Below, one piece after another: positions 8,813 through 18,305 of a DNA stretch of 64,000 bases. The first letter of the stretch is position 1, and every line of letters starts with the position of its first letter. The stretch lies in assembly GCF_008729015.1 (NCBI RefSeq), contig NZ_RKSM01000001.1:496001-560000 (forward strand), written 5' to 3'. Source of the stretch: Haloarcula sp. CBA1129. Its GTDB lineage: Archaea > Halobacteriota > Halobacteria > Halobacteriales > Haloarculaceae. The notes beneath the pieces are model-generated. The model searched no databases and was not told the DNA's origin. It saw only the letters and a program-made list of their open reading frames with translations. Made by a program: the position numbers and the translations under genes.

Positions 8813-10185
8813 GTGACGCTGAAACCCCACCAGAGACAGATTTTGACCCGGTAGCACCGAATACAGGCGAGGAGTTCGAACCAGTCGACGTCTTCCCCGA
8901 CAGCGACGACTTCGACCTCCGCCCCGGCGCGGACTCCTGTTACAAATGCTCGACCTGCGACACGAACTGCCCCGTCGCGGAGGTCGACGACGACTTCCCC
9001 GGTCCGAAGTTTCAGGGCCCCGAACAGTGGCGGCTCAAGCAGTCCGACGACGACCACGAGATCGACGATTCGGTGATGGACTGCTCGAACTGCATGCGCT
9101 GTGACAACGCCTGTCCCTCGGGCGTCCCCCTCAGCCAGATGCACAACACCGCCCGCGGGGAGTACGTCAGCGAGCAGATGGACAAGCTCTCCGTCGAGTA
9201 CATCCGTAACCGCATCCTCGCGAACTACCGCACCTCCGCGTTCTTCGCCAGCAAGGTCCCGCGACTCGCGAACTTCGCGATGAACTTCGGGCCGGCCCGC
9301 TGGGTGATGGAGAAGACGCTCGGCGTCACCAGCGAGCGTGATTTCCCGGCCTTCGCCCGGCAGACCTTCCGCGACTGGTGGGCCGACCGAGGCGGTCAGG
9401 TCCAGTCACGCGAAAACGCCCGCGAAGCCCGCAAGCGCCGCGGACTCCCCGAAGACGCCGACAAGAAGGTGGCGTACTTCCATGGCTGTTACTCCAACTA
9501 CAACACGCCGGAGGTCGGCAAGGCGATGGTCCGGGTGTACGAGGAGTTCGGCTACGAGGTCGTCGCGCCCGAGCAGAAGTGTTCGGGGACGCCGATGTTC
9601 GCCAACGGCATGCTCGACGACGCCCGCCGCCACGCCGAGACGAACGTCTCGTCGATGTCCGAACTCGTCGACGAGGGGTACCACGCAATCGCCTCCTGTA
9701 CCTCGTGCTCGATGGCGCTCCGGCAGGAGTACCCCGAGCTATTCGACATCGATGGCATCGACAAGGTCGCCGAAAACACCTTCGAGGCCGTCGAGTACCT
9801 CCGCATCCACGAGGACCTCAAAGGCGAAGTGCAGGCGGCCGACGTGGACGGCGAGCTCGCGGAGGAGTTCGCATACCATGCCCCGTGCCACTCGCGCAAT
9901 CAGGGGCTTGACCGTCAGGCCGTCGAGCTGTTCCGCGACCTCGACGGCGCTGAAGTCGAAGACGTGGGCGACTCCTGTTCCGGGATCTCAGGGACTTACG
10001 GCTGGAAAGAAGAGAAATACGAGAAGTCGATGGAAATCGGCGAGGAGATGTTCGAGCACATGGAACACGCCGAGGGCGAGACCGGCATGACCGAGTGCCC
10101 GACCTGCGCGATGCAGATGGAACACGGGAGCGGCTACGAGATCCGGCATCCGCTCGAACTCCTCGAAGCCGCGCTGGTAGAGTAA
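8809..10185 (+). CDS. glpC: Glycerol-3-phosphate dehydrogenase subunit C, iron-sulfur and CCG domains
   Basis: GlpC anchors the GlpAB dimer to the membrane and relays electrons toward the quinone pool. In this 458-aa protein two 4Fe-4S binding sites are clear: CYKCSTCDTNCPVAE near residue 44 and CSNCMRCDNACPSG near 93. Two CCG (heterodisulfide-reductase-like) domains follow, with cysteine clusters at HGCYSN, KCSGTP and CTSCS, then APCHSRNQG, CSGISGTYG and CPTCAMQ. The N-terminal extension of about 30 residues is acidic and unconserved. It overlaps glpB by ATGA and is the last gene of the operon, ending 21 bases from the convergent universal stress protein gene. Confidence 0.95.
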   Translation: MSDAETPPETDFDPVAPNTGEEFEPVDVFPDSDDFDLRPGADSCYKCSTCDTNCPVAEVDDDFPGPKFQGPEQWRLKQSDDDHEIDDSVMDCSNCMRCDNACPSGVPLSQMHNTARGEYVSEQMDKLSVEYIRNRILANYRTSAFFASKVPRLANFAMNFGPARWVMEKTLGVTSERDFPAFARQTFRDWWADRGGQVQSRENAREARKRRGLPEDADKKVAYFHGCYSNYNTPEVGKAMVRVYEEFGYEVVAPEQKCSGTPMFANGMLDDARRHAETNVSSMSELVDEGYHAIASCTSCSMALRQEYPELFDIDGIDKVAENTFEAVEYLRIHEDLKGEVQAADVDGELAEEFAYHAPCHSRNQGLDRQAVELFRDLDGAEVEDVGDSCSGISGTYGWKEEKYEKSMEIGEEMFEHMEHAEGETGMTECPTCAMQMEHGSGYEIRHPLELLEAALVE

Positions 10186-10206
10186 GTAAAATCCGCGTTT
10201 CGCCGC

Positions 10207-10659
10207 CTACTCTGCGCCGCGGACGAAGGTGACCGGACACGCCGCGTTCAGCATGACTTCCTGAGCAGTGGAGCCGAAGACGGCCTTTCCGGTCGGCGAG
10301 CGCTTGCGGCCGCCGACGACGACGAGGTCCGAGCCCGTCACTTCAGCGAGGCTGACGATCTGCTCGCCGTGGTTGCCCACGGCACCGCGGACCTGTGTCG
10401 TCAGCCCGGCGTCGTTGAACCGCGAGACGAGTTCCCGGACGGTTGTGTGGCGGTCCGCGACTTCGTCGGGGTCGGCTTCGCCGGTCGATTCGAATTCGAG
10501 CCTGTCGACGACGCCGTCGTACTGGTCGTCGGTGAATACGTGTGCAACGATGACCGTCGCGCCGGCCGGACTCGCGATATCGAGCACGGCATCTGCGAGT
10601 TCGTCGATTCGGTCGGCGTCGTTCGGTCCAACTGCGAGAAGAACTGTTTCGAGTGCCAT
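10207..10659 (-). CDS. Universal stress protein (UspA family)
   Basis: This 150-aa single-domain Usp protein begins [12 protein letters not shown], as in the family's first beta strand. It ends with the nucleotide-binding signature [20 protein letters not shown], matching the G-2x-G-9x-G-S/T pattern of ATP-binding members. Haloarchaea carry many paralogues and the physiological role of any single one is usually unknown. It is convergent with glpC and has no obvious operon partner. Confidence 0.92.
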   Translation of the reverse strand: MALETVLLAVGPNDADRIDELADAVLDIASPAGATVIVAHVFTDDQYDGVVDRLEFESTGEADPDEVADRHTTVRELVSRFNDAGLTTQVRGAVGNHGEQIVSLAEVTGSDLVVVGGRKRSPTGKAVFGSTAQEVMLNAACPVTFVRGAE

Positions 10660-10734
10660 ACCGGCTACTCCGAGGGAAGACGCCTAAATCCTTCGATGGG
10701 TACTACTTTCGTAGTAATTCGGTTGTGTGACGTC

Positions 10735-13431
10735 TTATCCGGTGTTTTTCATCCCGGCTGCGATACCTTGAACGGTCAGTCGCAGCGTCCGGCGCTCGGT
10801 TTCCGTCCGGTGGGACTGCTTGAGCAAGCGGACCTGCAACAGGTTCAGCGGATCGACGTACGGGTTCCGGCGCTCAAGGTTCTCCTGCAGCCACTCACGC
10901 GAGAGGAGGCCGTCCTGCCCGGTGATTTCGAGGACCTTCTCGACGGTCTCTTCGTACTCCTCGACGATCCGCGGGTAGATGCGCTCGCGGAGGTCGGGGT
11001 CGGCAAGGTCGGCGTACTCCTCGGCGATTCCGAGGTCGGTACGGGCGAGCGCCAGCGACGCGTTGTCGAGTTTCGTCCGGAAGAACGGCCAGTTCTCGTA
11101 CATCTCCTGCAGCGTTTCCATGTCGCCGCCGTTCTCGAGATAGGCGTCCAGCCCCGTCGAGATGGAGTACCAGCCGGGGATGATACAGCGGGCCTGCGTC
11201 CAAGAGAACACCCACGGGATGGCCCGGAGGTCTTCGACGCTTCGGTCCTCGCTTCGGGAGGCCGGTCGCGAGCCCATGTTGAGGTTCTCGATGACGGTTA
11301 TCGGCGTCGCCTGCTCGAAGAACTCGACGAAGCCGTCGGTCTCAAGCAGGTCTTGGTACTCGTTCCGGGCGGCGTCGGCCGCCGTCTCCATGGCTTCCTC
11401 CCACTCCTCGGGGATCTCCTCGACGGGCTCCTCGATAGCGTTTTTGCGCGCCCGAATCTGGGCGTTGAGCATCTGTTCGAGGTTGCGCTCGGCGATGTCG
11501 TGGTTGGCGTACTTCTCGGCGATGGCCTCGCCCTGCTCGGTGAACTTGATCTGGCCGGTTACCGTCTCGTTTGGCAGGGCCAGCATCGCGTCGTTCATCG
11601 GACCGCCACCGCGGGAGATGGAGCCACCGCGGCCGTGGAACAGGCGCATCTCCACGTCGTAGTCGTCGGTGATGTCTGCCAGTCGCTTCTGGTTGTTGTA
11701 CAGCGACCAGTTGGCGGCGAGGAAGCCGTTCTCCTTGTTCGAGTCGGAGTACCCCAGCATGATCTCCTGAATGTTGTCTCGGGCCTCGAGTGCCTGAGAG
11801 TAGGCTTCGTTCTCGAACAGCGTGCCCATGATGCGGCGAGCCCCGGAGAGTGCGTACTCCGATTCCAGCAGCGGCACCACGTCGAATCCACAGTAGCCGG
11901 GCAGGTCGACGATATCGACTTGGTCAGCGAGGAACAGCACTTCGAGCGCGTGGCTGGGCTCCTCACACCACGAAATAGCGTATGTATCGATGGCGTCGAT
12001 GCCGAACTCGTTTTGCCAGTCGGCGGCCGCACGGAAGCGGTCGAGGACGCGGATGGCGTCCTCCGAAAGGCCCTCGGTGTCTTCCATGTCGATGACAGTG
12101 TTGTCCTGCAGGATCGCTTCGGTCAGGAACTCGACGCGCTCGTCTTCGTCCATCGACGCGTAGTCGATACCCTGCCGGTCGACGGCCTCGGCGATGGCGT
12201 CGGTGTGCATCTTCCGGTGGTCGCGCAGGTCGAGGCTGGCGAGGTTGAAGCCGAAGGTCTCGACCTTGCGGATCAGCGGATCGACGTGGGCCTCGGCGAT
12301 TACCTCGGCGTCGTTTTCTCGGAGACTGTCGGCGATGACACGGAGGTCGGTCAACAGTTCCTCCTCGTTCTCGTAGCCGCCCTGTCGGACGTCACTAACT
12401 CGAATGACGGATTCGCGCATCAGCCGGAGCTTCTGGCGGTACGGTTCGTCCGGATACCGTTCCTCGGCCTCCGTGGCGATGCCGGGGAGTCTGGACTTGT
12501 GACGGTCGAGTCGTTCGTTGAACAGCGCGTCGGTTGCGATGTTCGAGGCGTCCTGACTCAACACGCCGGAGAGTTCCTTGAGCTTGTTTCGGTACAGCGG
12601 CAGCACGGTTTCGCGCTGGCGCTCAAGCGTTTCCTCAGTCACCTCGGTCGTGACGAACGGGTTGCCGTCGCGGTCGGAGCCGGCCCACGAGCGGAATTCG
12701 TAGAGGGTATCGATATCGATGTCCTCGTCGTAGATGTCGTCGAGAGTCGCTTCGAGTTCGTCGTACACCTCGTCGATGACATCGAACAGGACGTTCTCAA
12801 GGTACCACTGGACGTTCAGCGCCTCGTCGGTGACCTCTGGACGGCGGTCCCGGACCTGCGGGGTCTGCCAGAGGCTCGTCACTTCGGCGTCGAGGTCGCG
12901 CTCGATGCGCTTCTGTTCGCGGTCAGTGAGCCGTCGCTCGTCGAGTCGCTCGATGTCACGGGCAACCGACCGGAGCTTCGCCTTCACGGTTTTCCGGCGG
13001 GCTTCGGTGGGATGGGCCGTGAACGTCGGCTGGATGAGCACGTCTTCGAGTACCTGCTCGAACTCCGCGGGGTCTGCGCCACGCTCGGCCAGATCCCGGA
13101 CGGCCTCTTCGACGCTGTCGGCCAGAACACCCTCCTGACTCCCCTCTCGGATTTCTCGGACCCGTTCGCGTTCCTCGGCGAGATTGATGAGTTCGAAATA
13201 CGTGGTAAACGCTCGTGCGACAATATCCTGCGTCTCCGGGTTCAGTCGGTTCAGTGCCCGGTGGACCTCGTCCCGTGTCTCGGTGTCTCCGCGTCGGTAG
13301 TCGATACACGAGTTCCGGATAGTTTCTACTGTTTCGAACGCCTCGGTTGAGGTTTGTGCCTCCAGCACTTCGCCTAGAAGCGCACCCAGCTCCCGTACGT
13401 CTTGGTTTATCTCTCTGGCGTGCAAAGTCAT
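10735..13431 (-). CDS. ppc: Phosphoenolpyruvate carboxylase
   Basis: PPC adds bicarbonate to phosphoenolpyruvate to make oxaloacetate, refilling the citric acid cycle. From the ATG at 13431 (MTLHAREINQDVRELG) the protein has 898 residues, the usual length of the bacterial-type enzyme found in haloarchaea. Catalytic regions are present: TAHPTEARRKTVK near residue 150, LGYSDSNKENG near 570, FHGRGGSISRGGG near 610, and the C-terminal NTG. The normal GYSDSGKDAG is altered here to GYSDSNKENG. The frame stays open upstream to 13527 but those residues are unlike the family. The position beside the glp genes suits growth on glycerol, where anaplerotic carboxylation is needed. Confidence 0.96.
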   Translation of the reverse strand: MTLHAREINQDVRELGALLGEVLEAQTSTEAFETVETIRNSCIDYRRGDTETRDEVHRALNRLNPETQDIVARAFTTYFELINLAEERERVREIREGSQEGVLADSVEEAVRDLAERGADPAEFEQVLEDVLIQPTFTAHPTEARRKTVKAKLRSVARDIERLDERRLTDREQKRIERDLDAEVTSLWQTPQVRDRRPEVTDEALNVQWYLENVLFDVIDEVYDELEATLDDIYDEDIDIDTLYEFRSWAGSDRDGNPFVTTEVTEETLERQRETVLPLYRNKLKELSGVLSQDASNIATDALFNERLDRHKSRLPGIATEAEERYPDEPYRQKLRLMRESVIRVSDVRQGGYENEEELLTDLRVIADSLRENDAEVIAEAHVDPLIRKVETFGFNLASLDLRDHRKMHTDAIAEAVDRQGIDYASMDEDERVEFLTEAILQDNTVIDMEDTEGLSEDAIRVLDRFRAAADWQNEFGIDAIDTYAISWCEEPSHALEVLFLADQVDIVDLPGYCGFDVVPLLESEYALSGARRIMGTLFENEAYSQALEARDNIQEIMLGYSDSNKENGFLAANWSLYNNQKRLADITDDYDVEMRLFHGRGGSISRGGGPMNDAMLALPNETVTGQIKFTEQGEAIAEKYANHDIAERNLEQMLNAQIRARKNAIEEPVEEIPEEWEEAMETAADAARNEYQDLLETDGFVEFFEQATPITVIENLNMGSRPASRSEDRSVEDLRAIPWVFSWTQARCIIPGWYSISTGLDAYLENGGDMETLQEMYENWPFFRTKLDNASLALARTDLGIAEEYADLADPDLRERIYPRIVEEYEETVEKVLEITGQDGLLSREWLQENLERRNPYVDPLNLLQVRLLKQSHRTETERRTLRLTVQGIAAGMKNTG

Positions 13432-13584
13432 ACCACTTCTTCCAGAACCGAGCCCTAAAACACTATTGAAACGGTGTATCAGGGATAGACGTTCGTGAAG
13501 AATCCGGTTGCGAGTATTACGCGTCATTAATCGTGGGGTTCTTTACCATGTCACACGAACGTCATCTGAGACAGTGGACTGCCA

Positions 13585-14289
13585 ATGATAGATATCGCAC
13601 TGGACATGGAGCAGTACGACTGCCCCTTCATCGACACGACGGCAGACCACGATGTCGCCTTTGCAGCGGTACACTGGGACTTCGACCAGCGTGCGAGAGA
13701 GCTTGAGACGCGGATGGTTGTCGAAGCCGAGGACGCAGGGGTACTCGATACGGGGCTTGAGAGCCTGCAGGCCCACGGGAACATGAACGATTGCGCGCTG
13801 TTGCGCCGCGAGGACAACGCCGCTCACATCCGAACGACCATCGAGGAGACGGCAGCGATGCAGACCATTAGGGACAACGGCGGGTACATCACCGGGCCGT
13901 TCCACATCGAGGCAGGCAGCGAGACTTGGCACGTCGGCTTCGACCGCGGCCGGGACGCCGACACGACGCTCTCGGAACTCGACCGCGCCAACGAGTACGA
14001 CGTGATCGAGCGCACGTCGACGACGCTCCCGCAGCTACAGGACCTCGTGCAGAACGCCGGCGCGGCGATGACGCTCGTCGACGGCTGTCGTGACCTCTCG
14101 GACACCGAACGCGAGACGCTGGAAACCGCCGTCTCCGAGGGGTACTTCGAGTCGCCACGGGACGCGACGCTGGGGTCACTGGCCGAGGACTTCGGCGTGT
14201 CAAAGCCCGCCGTCTCGAAGAACCTCCGGCGCGGCGAGCGGAAGATGATCGAGCGCGTCGTTGACGCGCTGGACGACATCGACGATTGA
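13585..14289 (+). CDS. Bat-type HTH transcriptional regulator
   Basis: This 234-aa protein has an N-terminal BAT-associated sensory region (about 1-150) and a C-terminal HTH_10 domain, as in bacterio-opsin activator relatives. The helix-turn-helix lies in DATLGSLAEDFGVSKPAVSK near residues 190-210. It is closely similar over its whole length to the protein at 45765-46469: both share QYDCP-IDTT near residue 10 and GYITGPF-I near 93. Each is next to a Liv-type ABC transporter operon, so control of the adjacent transporter is inferred. Here the gene lies 107 bases upstream of the substrate-binding protein gene on the same strand. No ligand is known to me. Confidence 0.9.
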   Translation: MIDIALDMEQYDCPFIDTTADHDVAFAAVHWDFDQRARELETRMVVEAEDAGVLDTGLESLQAHGNMNDCALLRREDNAAHIRTTIEETAAMQTIRDNGGYITGPFHIEAGSETWHVGFDRGRDADTTLSELDRANEYDVIERTSTTLPQLQDLVQNAGAAMTLVDGCRDLSDTERETLETAVSEGYFESPRDATLGSLAEDFGVSKPAVSKNLRRGERKMIERVVDALDDIDD

Positions 14290-14342
14290 TTCTAGCCGTA
14301 GCCGTCAGCTCGGTTGCCTTAGCGCACGAGATATCCTCTCGC

Positions 14343-14356
14343 GTTAACATGTTAAC
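14343..14356. promoter_or_regulatory. 14-bp perfect palindrome upstream of the ABC transporter operon
   Basis: The sequence GTTAACATGTTAAC is fully self-complementary and lies 41 bases before the start of the substrate-binding protein gene and 54 bases after the regulator stop. It is a good operator candidate. A similar palindrome (GGTTTACACGTAAACC) lies upstream of the second transporter operon. Confidence 0.5.
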
Positions 14357-14396
14357 TCAGTACACTATGTGGCCGGCAAGTCTACAGTAATTTGTT

Positions 14397-15809
14397 ATGC
14401 AGAACACGGCTACACGGCGGCGCGTTCTCGGCGCGCTCGGTGCCGGCGTTGTCGGGCTCAGCGGCTGTGTCAGTGACGACTCATCCATGACTGAACAGGA
14501 CGGTTCGGACGGCGGTACGACGGACAGCGGTACGAACGGCGAATCGGGCGGCGGTGGCTCGACACAGACTGTCAGCATCGGCGTCCTGCAGCCCCGCGCC
14601 GGCGACCTGAAGTACTACGGCGACCAGTCGCTGTGGGGCTTTCTCTCCGGGCTGGCGTACAAGGGCGATACAGACCCGCCGACCGACGCTGGCACCGGTG
14701 AGATAACGATCACCGCTGGCGACACGGAGTACCGGCTGCTCGTCCGGGACACGGAGTTCTCGGCGGATACGGCCCAGACAGCGGCGACGAACCTCGTCGA
14801 GAACGAGGACGTGGACCTGCTCGCCGGCTGTGCGTCCTCGGCGGTCGCCAGCCGGGTCGTCACGACGGTCGTCAATCAGGCGCAGGTCCCCATCATGCTC
14901 GGCCCGGCAGCGTCGGCTGATATCACGTCCAACTCCGAAACCTGTAGCGACCTCGTCTACCGGGCGAGCGAGAATACCGCGATGGACGCCCGCTCGGGCG
15001 GGAAGTACGTCGCCAGAGAGACGGACGTCTCCAGCGTCTACCTGTTCGGCGCGGACTACAGCTTCGGCCGCGCTGTCGTCAACAACTACCGGGACGTGCT
15101 GGAGGCCGAGGGCGTCGACATCGTCGGCGAGCGCTTCGTCGAGCAGGGCTATGCCGAGTGGGAGGGGCTGCTGGACAACGCCGAGGAGGCCGGAGCCGAA
15201 GGCGTCGTCGGCGGGTTCACTGTCGCGACACTCCCCGCAATGTTCAACGCCTTCCTCTCGGGCGACTACTCCTACCGCGTGTTCGGCGGGTTCGCGACCC
15301 GCATCACGAACAGCGTCGTCGGCGGGACAATGCAGAGTGTCCTCGGTGAACCACTGACCGAGGACAAAATCAGGGATTCCCGGCTCGGCCCGTTCACGAC
15401 CCGCTACCACTGGAACCAGTACGACAACCCGATCAACGACGCCTTCGTCGAGAGCTACACCAGCGCGTACGGCGTCGTCCCGGACCTCTTTACAGCGGGG
15501 ACGTTCACAGGTGCGTCGGCGATTCACCAAGCGGTTCAGGAGAGCGGGTCGACCGAGGGCGCGGACATCGCCGACGCCCTGAAGGGGATGACCGTCACCG
15601 ACACGCCGAAAGGCGAGAACGGCTACACCTTCCAAGAGTACAACAACCAGGCGCGGTCGGCGATGACCGTCGCGAACCCGATTCCGACGACCGACGAGTG
15701 GGCCGCCAACTGGGGGGCGGCCATCATGCCCGGCGAGCCGCTGGCCCGCATCAGCGCCGACGAGACGACCATCCCACAGGACAGCGACCAGATGGGCTGT
15801 TCACTGTAG
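14397..15809 (+). CDS. ABC transporter substrate-binding lipoprotein, Leu/amide type
   Basis: This is a periplasmic-binding protein of the branched-chain amino acid/amide family (HAAT, type I fold), 470 aa. The N-terminus TRRRVLGALGAGVVGLSGC combines a twin-arginine motif with a lipobox cysteine, so it is probably exported folded by Tat and lipid-anchored. An acidic Ser/Gly linker follows, then the ligand domain beginning TVSIGVLQPRAGDLKYYG. Conserved features include LLAGCASSAVASRVVTTVVNQAQVP and VYLFGADYSFGR. The operon's ATPases start 2 bases downstream. The substrate cannot be read from sequence; the hydrolase and acyl-CoA ligase in the operon suggest an organic acid or ester rather than an amino acid. 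Confidence 0.9.
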   Translation: MQNTATRRRVLGALGAGVVGLSGCVSDDSSMTEQDGSDGGTTDSGTNGESGGGGSTQTVSIGVLQPRAGDLKYYGDQSLWGFLSGLAYKGDTDPPTDAGTGEITITAGDTEYRLLVRDTEFSADTAQTAATNLVENEDVDLLAGCASSAVASRVVTTVVNQAQVPIMLGPAASADITSNSETCSDLVYRASENTAMDARSGGKYVARETDVSSVYLFGADYSFGRAVVNNYRDVLEAEGVDIVGERFVEQGYAEWEGLLDNAEEAGAEGVVGGFTVATLPAMFNAFLSGDYSYRVFGGFATRITNSVVGGTMQSVLGEPLTEDKIRDSRLGPFTTRYHWNQYDNPINDAFVESYTSAYGVVPDLFTAGTFTGASAIHQAVQESGSTEGADIADALKGMTVTDTPKGENGYTFQEYNNQARSAMTVANPIPTTDEWAANWGAAIMPGEPLARISADETTIPQDSDQMGCSL

Positions 15810-15811
15810 GC

Positions 15812-16624
15812 ATGCTCAGAACACAGGGACTGACCAAGCAGTTCGGCGGGCTCAAAGCCGTCGACAGCGTCGACTTCGAACTCGACGCCGAACTCTGCTC
15901 GCTCATCGGCCCGAACGGGGCCGGCAAGACGACGTTCTTCAATCTGCTGACCGGAGCCCTCTCGCCCACCGAAGGCACGGTCGAACTCCGGCGGAACAGG
16001 ACTTGGGAGGATATCACCGACGCCTCGCCACACGAGACGGCCAGCAAGGGAATCCACCGCTCGTACCAAGTGACGAACGTCTTCCCCGACAGCACAGTAC
16101 TGGAGAACGTCCGGGTCGCGGAGCAGGCCCACAGCGACGACGCCACGACGTTCTGGCGCAACGTCGACCACTACGAGGAGTTCACCGAGCGCGCACACGA
16201 GATTCTGGCCCGGGTCGGGCTCTCCCACCGGGCCGACGACCTCGCAAGCACACTCAGCCACGGGGCGAAGCGGAAACTGGAAGTCGCCATCGCGCTGGCG
16301 GGCGACCCCGCAGCCCTCCTGCTCGACGAGCCAAACGCCGGCGTCTCCTCGGAAAGCGTCGACGAAATCCGGGACCTCATCGAGGCGGTCGCAGAGGACT
16401 ACCCCGTCCTGTTGGTCGAACACAACATGGACATCGTGATGGGCGTCTCCGACCGCGTGGTCGTCCTGCATCAGGGCGCTGTTATCGCCGACGGCCCACC
16501 GGCGGAGGTCCGGGCCAACCCCGACGTGCAGTCGGCGTATCTCGGCGGCTACGAACCGGGCAGTCTGGACGATGAGACGACAGCAACCGGGTCCGAACCG
16601 GACTCTGAGGGGGGAACAGCGTGA
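15812..16624 (+). CDS. livG: ABC transporter ATP-binding protein, LivG type
   Basis: This 270-aa cytoplasmic ATPase drives the Liv-type importer. It starts MLRTQGLTKQFGGLKAVDSV, with Walker A GPNGAGKTT near residue 33 and a LivG-style signature region reading LSHGAKRKLEVAIALAGDP. Walker B is LLLDEPNAG, and VEHNMD holds the switch histidine. The family-typical NVFPDSTVLENV is present. The frame remains open upstream inside the binding-protein gene, but those residues are a reading-frame shadow. The gene ends in GTGA, overlapping the GTG start of the second ATPase. An Asp/Glu-rich tail of about 25 residues is typical of haloarchaea. Confidence 0.94.
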   Translation: MLRTQGLTKQFGGLKAVDSVDFELDAELCSLIGPNGAGKTTFFNLLTGALSPTEGTVELRRNRTWEDITDASPHETASKGIHRSYQVTNVFPDSTVLENVRVAEQAHSDDATTFWRNVDHYEEFTERAHEILARVGLSHRADDLASTLSHGAKRKLEVAIALAGDPAALLLDEPNAGVSSESVDEIRDLIEAVAEDYPVLLVEHNMDIVMGVSDRVVVLHQGAVIADGPPAEVRANPDVQSAYLGGYEPGSLDDETTATGSEPDSEGGTA

Positions 16625-17319
16625 GCCTGCTTGAACTCGCCGGTGTCCACACGTACTACGGCGATAGCCACATCCTCGAAGGCGTCGACCTCTCGGTTGA
16701 GGAGGGGGAAGTGGTCGCGCTGGCCGGCCGCAACGGCGTCGGCAAGACGACCACACTCCGGACGATTCTCCAGCTGACGCCACCCCGCGAGGGGACGATT
16801 ACGTTCCGCGACGAGTCACTGGTCGGCCTGGAGACACACGATGTCGCGTCGCGGGGGCTGGGCTGGATTCCGGAAGACCGCCGGATATTCGGCCAGCTCA
16901 CGGTCGAAGAAAACCTCCGGGCGGCGATTCCGGACCCCGACGAGGTGAGCGACGGGCTCGGACTGGCTTTTGAGTCCTTCCCCATTCTCGAAGAGCGACG
17001 GGGACAGGACGCCGGCACGCTGTCGGGCGGCCAACAGCAGATGCTCGCCATCGCCCGCGGGCTGGTCGGCGACAACGACCTCCTGCTGGTCGACGAACCG
17101 AGCGAGGGACTGGCTCCCCAGATCGTCGCCGACGTGGCCGAGGCGCTGTCAAAAGCCAGCGAAGACGTGACGATGCTGTTGGTCGAGCAGAACCTCCCGC
17201 TGGCGCTGGACCTCGCCGACCGGTTCTACATCCTCGATAAGGGCCGCGTCGTCGACGACGGCGAAACGGCAGCGGTGACGGCCGACGACGAGCGGTTCCG
17301 GAGGTATCTTTCGGCATGA
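16621..17319 (+). CDS. livF: ABC transporter ATP-binding protein, LivF type
   Basis: This is the second ATPase of the importer (232 aa), with a GTG start overlapping the livG stop as GTGA. Walker A is GRNGVGKTTT. The family motif LGWIPEDRRIFGQLTVEENL follows, then the signature LSGGQQQMLAIARGLV and Walker B LLLVDEPSEGLAP. The switch region reads LLVEQNLPLALDLADRFY, typical of LivF. It overlaps the first permease gene by ATGA, so livG-livF-livH-livM are translated as a coupled set. Confidence 0.94.
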   Translation: MSLLELAGVHTYYGDSHILEGVDLSVEEGEVVALAGRNGVGKTTTLRTILQLTPPREGTITFRDESLVGLETHDVASRGLGWIPEDRRIFGQLTVEENLRAAIPDPDEVSDGLGLAFESFPILEERRGQDAGTLSGGQQQMLAIARGLVGDNDLLLVDEPSEGLAPQIVADVAEALSKASEDVTMLLVEQNLPLALDLADRFYILDKGRVVDDGETAAVTADDERFRRYLSA

Positions 17320-18305
17320 TCCTGGAAGCGCTCGCGGAGTTCCTGACGCTCGGGGAACTCGGCGGGGTCATCGTCAACGGGCTCGCCAAGTCGGCGCTGT
17401 ACGTGATGATAGCAAGCGGCTTGACGTTGATTTTCGGGCTGATGGGCGTGTTGAATTTCGCTCACGGGTCGCTGACGATGGTCGGGGCGTACCTGGGCGG
17501 CCTCCTGATGGTCGTCACGGTAACGGGCGGGACAGCGCCCCTGGCCCGTCTCGGCCTTTTCTTCGTCGCCATCGTCGTCGTGTTCGCGCTGTTGACGGTG
17601 CTTGGCGGCGCCATCGAGACGACCATCATCCGGCCGCTGTACGACCGGCCGCCGATATACCAGATTCTGTTGACGTTCGGGCTGACGCTGGTCATCGAAG
17701 AACTCGTCCGCATCGTACTGGGTATCTACGACCTTCAGCCGCTGTCTGACTGGCAGGCCGCGCTGGCGACCAAACCGCAGTTCCTGCGGGAGTCGGTGAT
17801 GCTCGGCCCGGTCAGCGCCGGCTGGATGTCGCTGTTCCAGATACTGCTGGGCGTCGTCACCGTCGTCGGCATCTGGACGTTTCTCACGAAGACCCGGTAC
17901 GGGCTGTACATCCGCGCAGGGAGCGAGGACGCGGAGATGGCGTCGGCGCTCGGCATCGACGTTCGGCAGGTGTTCACCGTCGTGTTCGCGCTGGGTATCG
18001 GCCTCGCGGGAGCGGCCGGAACGTTGCTGATGTGGGACCCGACATGGGGCGCGAGCGTCCCGCTGGCGGCCGAGACACTGCTGCCGGCGTTCATCGTCGT
18101 CATCGTCGGCGGCCTCGGGACGTTCCGTGGCACCGTCGTCGCCGCCCTAGTCGTCGGCATGGCCGACGCGGTGACGACTTGGTGGTTCCAGAACGCCATT
18201 CAGTTCACGGGCCTGCCGGAACTGGTCCTGTTTCTCGTGCTCGTGGTGACGCTCATCGTCCGCCCGCAGGGGCTGTTCGGCGTCGAGGAGGTGGGGGGCC
18301 ATTAG
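17316..18305 (+). CDS. livH: ABC transporter permease, LivH type
   Basis: This 329-aa integral membrane permease of the HAAT family has about eight hydrophobic helices. The N-terminal family block ASGLTLIFGLMGVLNFAHGS is conserved near residues 33-52. Near 190-240 the cytoplasmic ATPase-contacting region reads TRYGLYIRAGSEDAEMASALGI. It ends VTLIVRPQGLFG, characteristic of LivH. Its start overlaps livF by ATGA, and its TAG stop lies over the probable start of the next permease. Confidence 0.94.
   Translation: MILEALAEFLTLGELGGVIVNGLAKSALYVMIASGLTLIFGLMGVLNFAHGSLTMVGAYLGGLLMVVTVTGGTAPLARLGLFFVAIVVVFALLTVLGGAIETTIIRPLYDRPPIYQILLTFGLTLVIEELVRIVLGIYDLQPLSDWQAALATKPQFLRESVMLGPVSAGWMSLFQILLGVVTVVGIWTFLTKTRYGLYIRAGSEDAEMASALGIDVRQVFTVVFALGIGLAGAAGTLLMWDPTWGASVPLAAETLLPAFIVVIVGGLGTFRGTVVAALVVGMADAVTTWWFQNAIQFTGLPELVLFLVLVVTLIVRPQGLFGVEEVGGH

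Noticed and set aside
10369-13350. A 993-codon open frame on the plus strand opposite ppc.
   Set aside because: It mirrors codon positions of ppc in GC-rich DNA. It has no recognisable motif and the ppc protein is fully conserved.
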